From assembly GCA_022760735.1 (NCBI GenBank), contig JAKELU010000004.1:80583-144582 (forward strand): a DNA stretch of 64,000 nt, written 5' to 3'. Below, piece after piece: positions 29,115 to 37,311 of this stretch. The stretch comes from Firmicutes bacterium FC7 (GTDB lineage Bacteria > Bacillota > Clostridia > Tissierellales > Tissierellaceae). The notes under the pieces are model-generated. The model was not told the DNA's origin. It worked only from the letters and a program-made list of their open reading frames with translations, and ran no database searches. A program made the translations under genes and the position numbers. Position 1 is the stretch's first letter. Each line of letters starts with the position of its first letter.

Positions 29115-29937
29115 CATTTTGCCTCCATTTAGAAAGGAATGACTGATTACTAGACTTTGGTTTATACATGTCAAGCAATATTTGTTTTAAGGTCTTTGAA
29201 TCCAGGTATCTAGATATGGTTCCATTTTCAGCAATTGAAATTGCACCAGTTTCTTCAGAAACAATAATAGCAAGACAATCGGATCTTTCAGATATTCCGA
29301 GAGCTGCTCTATGCCTTGTTCCAAGCTCCTTACTAAGAGTATTATTGTCAGTTAATGGTAGAAAACATGCAGCTGCTTTTATCTTATCATCCTTAATAAT
29401 TACTGCCCCATCATGAAGTGGTGTATTAGGAATAAATATATTAATCAGTAAATCGCTGGAAACCCTACCGTCGATTCTAGTTCCAGTTTCAACTACCTCA
29501 TTTAAACCTGTCTGCCTTTCCATTACTATTAGTGCGCCGATTTTCTGTCTAGATAAGCTTGCCACAGCCTCTACAATTTCATCTACTACGTTTGAAAGGC
29601 TTTCTCCTCTAATTTCGATAAATGATTTAGTAAAAAATCTACTTCTTCCTATGTATTCAAGTCCACGCCTTAACTCAGGCTGGAATACAATAAGTAAAGC
29701 TATTGCCCCTACGGTCATTGCACCATTAAGTATCCAATTTATTGTATATAATTGCATCCACTCACTGACTTTAGTAAGAATCATTAAAATTACAATACCC
29801 TTTGCGAGCTGTTCAGCTCTTGTTTCCCTTAAGAGTACAAATATTTTATATAAAACTACCGCAACTATTACAATATCTAGGACATCCCTAACTCTAATAT
29901 TAACAAAAATATCTATAAAAGATTGCAAGGTTACCAC
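29101..29937 (-). CDS. cdaA: Diadenylate cyclase CdaA
   Basis: A 278-residue membrane enzyme that makes cyclic-di-AMP from two ATP. Three membrane helices span about residues 18-90. The DAC domain has the DGA motif (176-178, in PLHDGAVI) and RHR (208-210, in RHRAALG), both needed for catalysis. The start is GTG at 29937. Cyclic-di-AMP controls potassium and osmolyte uptake and cell-wall balance. It is paired with ybbR; glmM, often third in this operon, is elsewhere in the window. Confidence 0.95.
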   Translation of the reverse strand: MVTLQSFIDIFVNIRVRDVLDIVIVAVVLYKIFVLLRETRAEQLAKGIVILMILTKVSEWMQLYTINWILNGAMTVGAIALLIVFQPELRRGLEYIGRSRFFTKSFIEIRGESLSNVVDEIVEAVASLSRQKIGALIVMERQTGLNEVVETGTRIDGRVSSDLLINIFIPNTPLHDGAVIIKDDKIKAAACFLPLTDNNTLSKELGTRHRAALGISERSDCLAIIVSEETGAISIAENGTISRYLDSKTLKQILLDMYKPKSSNQSFLSKWRQNDEEE

Positions 29938-30043
29938 ACTTTCTAATTTATTTAGAACTTAATCTATCAATATATATTATATAACAATTCAATTGTTAAA
30001 TGAACATAATAACTGCAATTAGAGAAAAGATTAAATATTCATA

Positions 30044-31270
30044 CTATTCTGCCACCTGAATTTCAAGATCAAAAGAAATTTTATTGATAGTATCATTGTA
30101 TGACTTTTCCATTCTAACTATTGTATCATTAGATAAATTGTAGTTTTCTAAGTTACTTAATATTTCTTCTATAGGTAATATTTCATATTTCAGTTTATTT
30201 TGATTTCTATATCTATGAACCCAAGTTGGGATATAAGTTACATTTTCTATTCTCATAGTATCATCAAATGAATTCTTACTAAGAGTAATTTCTACCATTA
30301 CTCCATCTTCTGTATAGGAATTTCCCATGGTTTCATATCTTTGGTTTGACAAAAAATTTCCCATGGAATATACAATTAGCTTGTCCCTACCGTCAATATT
30401 TAGTAATTCAGACTTTTGAATTACATGAGGGTGACTACCAAGTATAATATCTACACCCCACTCTAACAATTTTCTACCAAATTCTACTTGTGCTTCAGTT
30501 GGCTCTCTATAGTATTCAAAGCCCCAATGTAGATAAGCAATTATAACATCTACACCTTCTTTTTTTAAGGCATTTATATCTTCAATCATATTATTTTCAT
30601 TAAATTTATTTACCATGTAGGAATCTTCTGTAGATAACAAACTATCTAATCCATTTAACGATGAAGTATATGAAATAAAACCTATTTTTATATCGTTGAT
30701 CTCCTCAATAACTAGAGGTCTTGTATTATCTTTAAATGTCCCAATATTTATTAATCCTTGCTTGTTTATTTCGTTAATTGTATTTATAATTCCTTCTTTA
30801 TTTTTATCAAGACTATGATTATTAGCAGTAACTAGAATATCAAATCCTGTATTCTTTAAAGCAGATATGGTTTCAATAGGACTATTAAACCTTGGAAAGC
30901 CACTAAATCCATATTCATTTCCTAAAGTTACTGTTTCAAAATTTCCAATTGCCAAATCTGCTGACTCTATATATTTTTTCACATGTTCAAATACAGGATT
31001 GAAATCATAACCCCCCATATCTGTTTTCGCTGCATTTATTTGTGGCATATGAAACATAATATCCCCAACTGCGATAAGTTTTGCTTTTGCTTCTATAGGA
31101 ACAATACGCTCAGCTGGTATGGCTACAGGCTCAGGTATTTCAACAGGTTCATTAACAACAATAACTTCTTCTTCCATCTTATATCCATGAGGAATAAATG
31201 ACATTGCTGTTAACCCAAATACAGCTGAGATAAATAACAATAAAGTAAAAAGTAATAGACTCTTTCTCAT
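30044..31270 (-). CDS. CapA-family (PGA_cap) metallophosphatase-like protein
   Basis: A 408-residue protein with an N-terminal membrane anchor (residues 4-26). The PGA_cap domain has KLIAVGDIMFH, IGNFETVT, TANNHSLD, YLHWGFEY, GSHPHVIQ and YSMGNFLSN, the metal-binding set of a calcineurin-like fold. Relatives include CapA/PgsA of poly-gamma-glutamate synthesis. No capB or capC partner is present, so a role in poly-gamma-glutamate is not supported; the true substrate is unknown. Confidence 0.85.
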   Translation of the reverse strand: MRKSLLLFTLLLFISAVFGLTAMSFIPHGYKMEEEVIVVNEPVEIPEPVAIPAERIVPIEAKAKLIAVGDIMFHMPQINAAKTDMGGYDFNPVFEHVKKYIESADLAIGNFETVTLGNEYGFSGFPRFNSPIETISALKNTGFDILVTANNHSLDKNKEGIINTINEINKQGLINIGTFKDNTRPLVIEEINDIKIGFISYTSSLNGLDSLLSTEDSYMVNKFNENNMIEDINALKKEGVDVIIAYLHWGFEYYREPTEAQVEFGRKLLEWGVDIILGSHPHVIQKSELLNIDGRDKLIVYSMGNFLSNQRYETMGNSYTEDGVMVEITLSKNSFDDTMRIENVTYIPTWVHRYRNQNKLKYEILPIEEILSNLENYNLSNDTIVRMEKSYNDTINKISFDLEIQVAE

Positions 31271-31333
31271 TTAATCACCCTTCTCTTAGTCTATTACCAT
31301 TTTACCCTTTATATGGTTGTTTAACAAGCTATT

Positions 31334-32035
31334 CTATTCTCTAGTTTTATTACCAAATCTAGTTTTAGAATCATATAAAAAAACTGATAGTTTCCTATGG
31401 TTCAACCACCATAAAAACAGCACGTATGGTACAAAGAAAATCGTTAACTCTGGTATATTTGCCATAAGTATAAAGTCAAATACACCATGTAATAACACAG
31501 GATAAAATAAAGACTTTAGCATATTCTTTCGCTTTCTATTCTCATCTTTCTCGAATTTTGCAAGTGAAATATAATATCCCATAGTTACACCAAAAATTGC
31601 GTGTGCTGGTACTGAAAATATGCCCCTATAAAGCCCTACAAAAGGGTTGTTAGTATAGGTAAATACTACATAAATAATATTTTCTACTGCTGCAAATCCA
31701 AGTGCAGTAAATACCCCATATACTATACCATCTAATTTTTCATTGAAGTGATTTGTTCTTAATGGCAGTTTCAATATCATATATCTCTTAAAATATTCCT
31801 CCGTTAAGCCAGCAACTATAAACGCATTATAAAATGCACCTAATACACCTGGGAATATATTAAACAATATTAATATTTCTTCTACAATTATAGAAGGAAT
31901 TACAGATATACAACCTAATAAAAAGGTAACCACTAGCAATTTAGCAGGTTCTCTATCATGCCTATCACTTAAGTATATAGCTGACAAACCAATTATGGCT
32001 GGTGTAATAGCTATAATAAATAATCTTATGTTCAT
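31334..32035 (-). CDS. PrsW family intramembrane metalloprotease
   Basis: A 233-residue protein with about seven membrane segments. It has the PrsW/CPBP-type motifs: TEEYFKRY (Glu79-Glu80), AAVENIIYV, HAIFGVTMGY and HGVFDFILM, whose Glu and His residues form the membrane-embedded metal site. In Bacillus, PrsW cuts an anti-sigma factor at site 1. The target here is unknown. It stands alone; an anti-sigma-like ATPase exists at 2482, but that is cytoplasmic and not an obvious substrate. Confidence 0.85.
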   Translation of the reverse strand: MNIRLFIIAITPAIIGLSAIYLSDRHDREPAKLLVVTFLLGCISVIPSIIVEEILILFNIFPGVLGAFYNAFIVAGLTEEYFKRYMILKLPLRTNHFNEKLDGIVYGVFTALGFAAVENIIYVVFTYTNNPFVGLYRGIFSVPAHAIFGVTMGYYISLAKFEKDENRKRKNMLKSLFYPVLLHGVFDFILMANIPELTIFFVPYVLFLWWLNHRKLSVFLYDSKTRFGNKTRE

Positions 32036-32218
32036 CCATAATCCTCCTTATTTTAAAATTATGAGATACAGGATGAACTTATTATTCCATTAATAAAAAA
32101 ATTTAACCTATAAAAATTTCTAATATATAATATGTATCTGCCATTGAAGAAAAATATAGCGATAAAATGACGATACGGAATTAAGGTTTAATAAACAGAA
32201 TTAAATATGAATTTTAAA

Positions 32219-32261
32219 AAGCCTATATCTTAATCTAGTTTGTAGAATAAGATATAGGCTT
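32219..32261 (-). terminator. Terminator after rubrerythrin
   Basis: AAGCCTATATCTTA (32219-32232) and TAAGATATAGGCTT (32248-32261) form a perfect 14-bp stem with a 15-base loop; TTTTT follows on the minus strand. The remainder of the 265-bp gap to prsW (32036-32300) is AT-rich, with only one TATAGCGATA motif noted at 32155. Confidence 0.85.
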
Positions 32262-32300
32262 ATTTTCTGCTAATGAGTTGAACAATATATTATTTATTAA

Positions 32301-32846
32301 TTAATACTCTATAAATTTCTCTTTTTTAACACCACATAATGGGCAAGCTTCCTCTTCCCCAGTTATGGATACAAATCCACATACTGGACATAAATAAATT
32401 TTATCTACTTCTAGATCTTTGCCTTGATCAACTAGTTCTTTTGCGTGAGTAAATAGCTTAGCATGAGTTTTTTCTGCTTCTATGGCATATTTATATGCAC
32501 GTAAAGCTGTTTTCTCGCCTTGCATTTCAGCAACCGCTATGTAAGCAGGATACATTTGTTCAACTTCGAACATCTCACCATTTATACCACCTTGAAGGTT
32601 TTCAGATGTACTTCCTAATCCAAAACCAGCTCCTGAAGTTACTGAAAAATCACCAGAAACATCCCCTAAAGCTTTGAAGTGATGAGTAGCATGTACTTGT
32701 TCAGCATCTGATATAGCCATGAATAATCTCTGAACATTTGGATATCCTTCTTCTTTAGCTTTTTCACCCCATATTCTGTATCTCATATGGGCTTGACTTT
32801 CACCACCAAAAGCCGATCTTAAATTATCTTGCGTCATTGCATTCAT
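32301..32846 (-). CDS. Rubrerythrin
   Basis: A 181-residue protein. The ferritin-like diiron domain has the E-x-x-H type ligands in GGESQAHMRY, AISDAEQVHATHH and EAEKTHAKLF. The C-terminal rubredoxin domain has CPVCG near 153 and CPLCG near 169. It reduces hydrogen peroxide to water using electrons from rubredoxin. GGAGG precedes the ATG. A sigma-B-like promoter lies upstream (32885-32909). Confidence 0.96.
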   Translation of the reverse strand: MNAMTQDNLRSAFGGESQAHMRYRIWGEKAKEEGYPNVQRLFMAISDAEQVHATHHFKALGDVSGDFSVTSGAGFGLGSTSENLQGGINGEMFEVEQMYPAYIAVAEMQGEKTALRAYKYAIEAEKTHAKLFTHAKELVDQGKDLEVDKIYLCPVCGFVSITGEEEACPLCGVKKEKFIEY

Positions 32847-32884
32847 GTTTTTTCCTCCCTTACCAATTTTTCTTATATTGTCTT

Positions 32885-32909
32885 ATACCCCAAAAAAATT
32901 TAGTCTAAC
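32885..32909 (-). promoter_or_regulatory. Sigma-B-like promoter of rubrerythrin
   Basis: On the minus strand GTTAGA (32904-32909), 13 bases, GGGTAT (32885-32890). The -10 equals the sigma-B consensus and the spacer equals that of the rubredoxin promoter in this window. The -35 matches 4 of 6. Confidence 0.45.
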
Positions 32910-32973
32910 AAGAAATATTATATTACACTTTATAAAATATATACCATATTTTTGATATTTTTGTTATTATTTC

Positions 32974-33276
32974 TTACGTTTCCTGTTTATTAACATTTTT
33001 ATTAAATAGAGCTCTTATTAGATTAATAACTTCCTCATTTTTTATACTATAGTAAATCTCTGTGCCTTTTCTCTCATACTCAATAATATGTGCCATTCTT
33101 AACTTTGCCAGATGTTGTGATAATGTGGACTGAGGTAAGTCCAAGCACTTTTGAATATAAGATACATTATTTTTACCATATTCTATCAAACCACTTACTA
33201 TACAAAGTCTGATTGGATGACCTAATATTTTTAATAGCTCTGCCTTTTCATTTAATATATTTTTATCTACATTCAT
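32974..33276 (-). CDS. ArsR-family winged-helix regulator
   Basis: A 100-residue winged-helix repressor: LKILGHPIRLCIVSGL near 15-30, the recognition helix LPQSTLSQHLAKLR (about 47-60) and a wing with YERKGTEIYYSI. ArsR/SmtB proteins sense metals or redox through Cys residues; only two Cys (Cys25 and Cys44) are seen and no CxC metal motif, so the signal is unclear. It lies between rubrerythrin and cotJC with its own ribosome site. Confidence 0.88.
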   Translation of the reverse strand: MNVDKNILNEKAELLKILGHPIRLCIVSGLIEYGKNNVSYIQKCLDLPQSTLSQHLAKLRMAHIIEYERKGTEIYYSIKNEEVINLIRALFNKNVNKQET

Positions 33277-33311
33277 GCTTATCCTCCAAATATATATATT
33301 TATATATTAGA

Positions 33312-33330
33312 CTATAGCGATATAGCGATA
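33312..33330. repeat. Tandem TATAGCGA repeat upstream of the ArsR gene
   Basis: TATAGCGATA occurs twice with an 8-base period (33313-33330), about 40 bp upstream of the regulator start, and a third copy is at 32155-32164. It may be an operator for the ArsR protein. Confidence 0.3.
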
Positions 33331-33341
33331 TTTAAGTTTAA

Positions 33342-33370
33342 AATTTCAGCGGCTAAGTCCCGCTGAAATT
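33342..33370 (-). terminator. Terminator of the cotJ operon
   Basis: AATTTCAGCGG (33342-33352) and CCGCTGAAATT (33360-33370) form a perfect 11-bp stem with a 7-base loop, followed on the minus strand by TTTTAAACTT, 10 bp after the cotJC stop. Confidence 0.85.
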
Positions 33371-33380
33371 AGATAAATTA

Positions 33381-33953
33381 TTAATAGTATTTTTTAGTCT
33401 CCAGCTGTTCCTGAACTATTCTCAATGCTTCACCAAATCTTTGGAAGTGTACAATTTCTCTTTCTCTTAAGAACCTTAATGTATCAGTAACACCTGGGTC
33501 ATCGCTTATGTTTATTAACCATTCATATGTTGCTCGCGCTTTCTCCTCTGCCGCCATGTCTTCGTGTAAATCTGCTATTGGGTCGCCCTTAACATTGTAA
33601 TAAGCTGCAATCCACGGATTACCAGACGCATCATGGGTATATAATCCCTTTCCATGATTTACATAATGTGCTTCAAATGGTGTACCTTTAACTTGATCGA
33701 TTGTTGCATCCTTAGTTAATTTATAAACTAAGGTTCCTATTATTTCCCAATGTGCAAGCTCTTCAGTACCAATATCATTCAATGTTGCAATTGCCCTATT
33801 ATTTGGCATAGACCATCTCTGAGTAAGATACCTTATTCCAGCAGATAGCTCACCATCTGCTCCGCCAAATTGCTCAATTATCATTGCAGCTAACCTTGGG
33901 TTAGTAGTATCAACTCTTACTGGGTATTGTAATTTCTTTTCATATATCCACAT
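33381..33953 (-). CDS. cotJC: Spore coat protein CotJC (manganese-catalase fold)
   Basis: A 190-residue ferritin-like protein of the Mn-catalase family. It begins MWIYEKKLQYPVRV and has the ligand regions EQFGGADGELSAG, EELAHWEIIGT and DMAAEEKARATYE plus REREIVHFQRFGEA. CotJC sits in the spore coat and is related to Mn catalase. The frame is open 17 codons further upstream, but AGGAGG supports the start at 33953. It follows cotJB by 10 bp. Confidence 0.94.
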   Translation of the reverse strand: MWIYEKKLQYPVRVDTTNPRLAAMIIEQFGGADGELSAGIRYLTQRWSMPNNRAIATLNDIGTEELAHWEIIGTLVYKLTKDATIDQVKGTPFEAHYVNHGKGLYTHDASGNPWIAAYYNVKGDPIADLHEDMAAEEKARATYEWLINISDDPGVTDTLRFLREREIVHFQRFGEALRIVQEQLETKKYY

Positions 33954-33963
33954 AACTATCCTC

Positions 33964-34242
33964 CTATACATTATTAAAGTCCATATCCCATGGCCAAGGG
34001 TCATTTATATAAGACCAAGGATATCTACTCATTCCTTGATTTGTAAGAGGACCATAGCGAGCCTGATACATTTCCTTTAACTGTGCATATTGACTTGAAG
34101 TATTATTGTGTAATCTTAATGCTCTTTCATCATTTGGATGAGTATTTAAATATAAAGCTGTCTCGAGTAAGACAAAAGAAACTTCCATTAATTCTTTTAT
34201 CATCCTCATTTGTTCTCTATCAACGATTATTTCTCTAGTCAT
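33964..34242 (-). CDS. cotJB: Spore coat protein CotJB
   Basis: A 92-residue CotJB-domain protein: a helix with LMEVSFVLLETALYLNTHPND, then ALRLHNN and the C-terminal YGPLT and WPWDMDFNNV that close the family. It is needed with CotJA for CotJC placement in the coat of Bacillus. It overlaps cotJA by 8 bp. Confidence 0.92.
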   Translation of the reverse strand: MTREIIVDREQMRMIKELMEVSFVLLETALYLNTHPNDERALRLHNNTSSQYAQLKEMYQARYGPLTNQGMSRYPWSYINDPWPWDMDFNNV

Positions 34243-34417
34243 AATATCTACCTCCAGATCTGTCTCTTTCTTTTTTTATATAAGGCATATCTAATTCTGG
34301 AAATAGCGTGCCTCTACTTAGAGCTTCTTTTTGAGTATAAACTTGATTCATTATTTGAAAAGGTACATAAGCTTTAGCTAATTCTTTATTTCTATTTTTT
34401 TCTTCATATTCTCTCAT
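34235..34417 (-). CDS. cotJA: Spore coat associated protein CotJA
   Basis: A 60-residue protein with the CotJA core: LAKAYVPFQIMNQVYTQ, then ALSRGTLFPELDMPY. It is the first gene of cotJABC and has an AAGGAGG ribosome site. In Bacillus the operon is read by mother-cell sigma-E. No clear sigma-E site was found in the 250 bp upstream. Confidence 0.9.
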   Translation of the reverse strand: MREYEEKNRNKELAKAYVPFQIMNQVYTQKEALSRGTLFPELDMPYIKKERDRSGGRYYD

Positions 34418-34594
34418 AACTTTCCTCCTTAATTTGTACTGTAATATATCATACGTAAAATTTAAAAAAACGTGTCTAATAAAAGGCTCAATTGGATATA
34501 GTAATGTTTAGATTTAAACAATTTTTTAATTCTTTTAATGAATTCAAAAGTTTTACAAATTTAGAAAACATCACTATCACTTCATTTTTTTACA

Positions 34595-34624
34595 TGATTA
34601 ATCTAATAAGTTTTACACATAATA
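34595..34624 (+). promoter_or_regulatory. Sigma-G-like promoter of the SASP gene
   Basis: TGATT (34595-34599), 18 bases, CATAATA (34618-34624), followed by CTA. This fits the forespore sigma-G pattern, as expected for a SASP gene. Confidence 0.55.
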
Positions 34625-34670
34625 CTACTAGACAAACCAAATAACAAAAATTTTGAAAGGAGATATTTAA

Positions 34671-34898
34671 ATGGCAACTAACAATAACAATAATAATAGA
34701 ATAGTAGTTCCAGCTGCTCGTCAAGCATTAGATCAAATGAAATTAGAAATAGCATCTGAATTAGGTATGGCAAACTATGACGCACTAGACAAAGGAAATC
34801 TTCCATCAAGACAAAATGGTTATGTTGGTGGATATATGACTAAAAGATTAGTAGAAATGGCTCAACAAAGCATGAGCGGAGGAACTCCTACTAAATAG
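34671..34898 (+). CDS. Alpha/beta-type small acid-soluble spore protein
   Basis: A 75-residue SASP. After an Asn-rich start come the two family motifs: ALDQMKLEIASELG, which contains the Glu-Ile-Ala germination-protease site, and GYVGGYMTKRLVEMAQQ. These proteins coat spore DNA, shift it toward an A-like form and protect it from UV and heat. A strong ribosome site AAAGGAG precedes the ATG. Confidence 0.97.
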   Translation: MATNNNNNNRIVVPAARQALDQMKLEIASELGMANYDALDKGNLPSRQNGYVGGYMTKRLVEMAQQSMSGGTPTK

Positions 34899-34899
34899 T

Positions 34900-34941
34900 A
34901 AGCAAAAAAAGATAGGTCTTATGACCTATCTTTTTTTGCTT
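34900..34941 (+). terminator. Terminator between SASP and ferritin
   Basis: AAGCAAAAAAAGATAGGTC and its perfect complement give a 19-bp stem with loop TTAT. The T7 run lies in the arm. It serves both convergent genes. Confidence 0.9.
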
Positions 34942-34957
34942 ATTTAAACTATTTAAA

Positions 34958-35443
34958 CTATCTTTGTCCCAATTCTTTATCGTATAAATATAATCCATTA
35001 AAGTTGCCATCTATTCCTTTTAATACAAAGATAATGTCCTTTATACTGTTTTCTTCTTCTAATTGTTCTTCAATGAACCATTGTAAGAAGTGAGCTGTTG
35101 CATGACATTTTTCTTCCAAAGCCATATCCAATAGTTCATAAATTTTAGCAGTAATCTTCTTCTCATGGGCTAATGCTTCTTCAAAAGCTTCAAGGAAAGA
35201 GCTATAATCATTCTTAGGTGCCTCTAATGCTTGAGGTAATACTCTTCCATCCATATCATTTATAAATTTATAAAACTTCATTGCATGCTCATATTCTTCC
35301 TTTGCCTGTTCATTCATAAAATGTGCAAATCCATTCATGTTTTCAGATGAAAAGTAAGCAGCCATACCTAAGTAAATATAAGCTGATTGTAATTCATTGT
35401 TAAATTGTTCATTTAGTTTTTCTAATAATTTATCTGTTGCCAT
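34958..35443 (-). CDS. Bacterial ferritin (non-heme, FtnA type)
   Basis: A 161-residue four-helix ferritin. Ferroxidase ligands are in the NELQSAYIYLGM helix, NEQAKEEYEHAMKF and the FEEALAHEKKI and HFLQWFIEEQLEEE helices. It stores iron and limits Fenton chemistry. Upstream on the minus strand is GGGTATAAT, which reads as a sigma-A -10 or a GGGTAT element; no fitting -35 was found for either. Confidence 0.95.
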   Translation of the reverse strand: MATDKLLEKLNEQFNNELQSAYIYLGMAAYFSSENMNGFAHFMNEQAKEEYEHAMKFYKFINDMDGRVLPQALEAPKNDYSSFLEAFEEALAHEKKITAKIYELLDMALEEKCHATAHFLQWFIEEQLEEENSIKDIIFVLKGIDGNFNGLYLYDKELGQR

Positions 35444-35510
35444 TTTTTACCTCCTAATATCAATATAAAATTTTATAATTTTAATAATTATACCCAATTC
35501 ATAAAAGCAC

Positions 35511-36224
35511 CTATTCAATTAAAACTATACCTAGACTCTCATAAATATCTATAGCAATCTCATCAGTCAGTTGTAAGTTGTTATCAAGCAAATACTCTAT
35601 AAGACTTTTCTTCATTCCTTCACCATAGATTCCATCTAACTCACCATCATAATACCCTAATAAAGCTAATCTCTTCTGAACTTCTAAAACATCTGAACCT
35701 CTATCACCAGGTCTTAAATTTCTATATCCATAACCGAAAGGACCATAATACCCATTGGTTATTACAACAATAGTACCTATACCAACCCTGTCAAATAAAT
35801 CCTCCACATCGCTATTTCTCATTCTTATGCAACCAGCCGATGCATTAAATCCTATTGATCCAGGTTTATTTGTACCATGAATCCCATATCTACCCCAAGG
35901 AACGCTCAATCCCAACCATCTAGATCCAAAACCTTCACCCCATTTACCCATGTCAGTAATTTTAAATGTGCCAAGAGGAGTTGGTGAATCAGGCTTCCCA
36001 GTTGCTACAGGATACTTTTTTAAGATCTCCTTACTATCTTTGTCAATTAAATAAAGAACTTTATTATCAACTTCGATATGGATTATATAATCATCGCTTT
36101 TTGATTTATAATAAACATTTAAGTGTTTTCTTTTAATATACCCACTGTTTAAAATTAAATTACCAATTAAAATGAAAATAATAACTAATAAAAATAGTAC
36201 AAATATATGTGTATGACGTTTCAT
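35511..36224 (-). CDS. L,D-transpeptidase with C-terminal peptidoglycan-binding domain
   Basis: A 237-residue protein with an N-terminal membrane anchor (about 8-28). The YkuD domain (about 45-160) has the HGTN motif and catalytic Cys in SAGCIRM. The C-terminal PG_binding_1 domain (about 178-225) has LRPGDRGSDVLEVQKRL and GIYGEGMKKSL. It would make 3-3 cross-links or attach proteins in the cell wall or spore cortex, outside the membrane. Confidence 0.93.
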   Translation of the reverse strand: MKRHTHIFVLFLLVIIFILIGNLILNSGYIKRKHLNVYYKSKSDDYIIHIEVDNKVLYLIDKDSKEILKKYPVATGKPDSPTPLGTFKITDMGKWGEGFGSRWLGLSVPWGRYGIHGTNKPGSIGFNASAGCIRMRNSDVEDLFDRVGIGTIVVITNGYYGPFGYGYRNLRPGDRGSDVLEVQKRLALLGYYDGELDGIYGEGMKKSLIEYLLDNNLQLTDEIAIDIYESLGIVLIE

Positions 36225-36311
36225 AATTTCACCCCTCCATAATTTATATGCTGAAGAGTTTATATTTAATCTAAAATTAGATATAATTGATGTTAATACG
36301 GAGGTGGTATT

Positions 36312-36818
36312 GTGTTTAGAGAAATAAAATATAATGAAGATTTGGATATAGTTTTAGACCAAATTAGAAAAGGGGCATTCTTAACTGTAAAATCTGGAGA
36401 TAAATTGAACACTATGACAATTGGATGGGCAACCTTCGGTATAATTTGGAACAAGCCAATTCTAATGGTCCTCGTTAGAAAATCAAGACATACGCACGAG
36501 ATTATTGAAAATGCATCAGACTTTACTGTTAGTGTTCCAGTGAACAAGGATTTGAAAAAAGCATTATCATTTTGTGGATCTTATTCAGGAAGGGATATCG
36601 ATAAGATTAAAGAGGCTAAATTAACAACAAAAAAAGCAGTATCTGTAGATACTCCTATAATCAAAGAATGCAATTATCACTATGAATGTAAGATTCTATT
36701 TAAACTGCATATGAATGAAGAAAATTTACATGAAGATATAGTTAAAAGTTCATATCCGATTGGAGATTATCATACTCTATATTTTGGCCAAATCCTTAAA
36801 AGTTATAAAACAGATTGA
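36312..36818 (+). CDS. Flavin reductase-like FMN-binding protein
   Basis: A 168-residue flavin reductase-like (flavoredoxin type) protein. It has GAFLTVKSGDKLNTMTIGW near 27-45, a PILMVLVRKSRHT stretch and FTVSVP followed by CGSYSGRD. The fold is a split barrel that binds FMN. It may pass electrons between a flavin and rubredoxin or iron proteins; the partner is unknown. It has a GGAGGTG ribosome site and is divergent from the transpeptidase. Confidence 0.85.
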   Translation: MFREIKYNEDLDIVLDQIRKGAFLTVKSGDKLNTMTIGWATFGIIWNKPILMVLVRKSRHTHEIIENASDFTVSVPVNKDLKKALSFCGSYSGRDIDKIKEAKLTTKKAVSVDTPIIKECNYHYECKILFKLHMNEENLHEDIVKSSYPIGDYHTLYFGQILKSYKTD

Positions 36819-36819
36819 A

Positions 36820-36842
36820 ATAGGGGTAGATATTACCCCTAT
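36820..36842 (+). terminator. Terminator after the flavin reductase gene
   Basis: ATAGGGGTA and TACCCCTAT form a perfect 9-bp stem with a 5-base loop, followed by AAAATTTTAT. The T-run is weak. Confidence 0.65.
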
Positions 36843-36886
36843 AAAATTTTATATAAGAGAAATCTAGATTGAGAATAATTTGCTAA

Positions 36887-37171
36887 TTATAACTCAGGCT
36901 CGTAAATTTCATATACACTATAAATCGATATGTCTGCAAGTGATAGTAACTTAATAATCTTAGGAATCATTTGAGCATCCATATTTATCTCAACGCCGTT
37001 GTATTTATAAATTATATCATCAATATCTAATAAATCAGATGAACTTAGAACTTCAACCAATCTTTCTTCAACCTTTGGCACATTCATATCTCCAATTAAG
37101 AAGAACATTTTCTTTTTTTGTTTAGTGAAATCCTGTGGATTAATTCTATTTATTAGTAATGTCTTATTCAT
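36887..37171 (-). CDS. Small protein of unknown function
   Basis: A 94-residue protein I do not recognise. It begins MNKTLLINRINPQDF, has a basic KQKKKMFFLIGDMN stretch and an acidic C-terminus (YEIYEPEL). The alternation of strands and helices looks like a small alpha/beta domain of ACT-like size, but no ligand motif is seen. GGAGCTC precedes the ATG. It is divergent from the Crp/Fnr gene. Confidence 0.65.
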   Translation of the reverse strand: MNKTLLINRINPQDFTKQKKKMFFLIGDMNVPKVEERLVEVLSSSDLLDIDDIIYKYNGVEINMDAQMIPKIIKLLSLADISIYSVYEIYEPEL

Positions 37172-37228
37172 AATTAGAGCTCCTTGTTTAATTTAATATA
37201 CCCTTATAAATCTACCCATTTTTTTTAA

Positions 37229-37257
37229 TATCAAACTTATTTTTTAAATGTTTGATA
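37229..37257. promoter_or_regulatory. Inverted repeat in the divergent region before the Crp/Fnr gene
   Basis: TATCAAAC (37229-37236) and GTTTGATA (37250-37257) are perfectly inverted with a 13-base gap, about 55 bp upstream of the regulator start. It may be an autoregulatory site. Confidence 0.4.
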
Positions 37258-37311
37258 AATAATTTTTATTGGTACTAATATATAGATAAGCAAAGTTACA
37301 TGGAGGTATAT

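Noticed and set aside
35444-35510. GGGTAT upstream of ferritin as a third sigma-B-like promoter
   Set aside because: No -35 of the GTTTAA type lies 12-15 bases away; the same bases read as a TATAAT -10 of a vegetative promoter.
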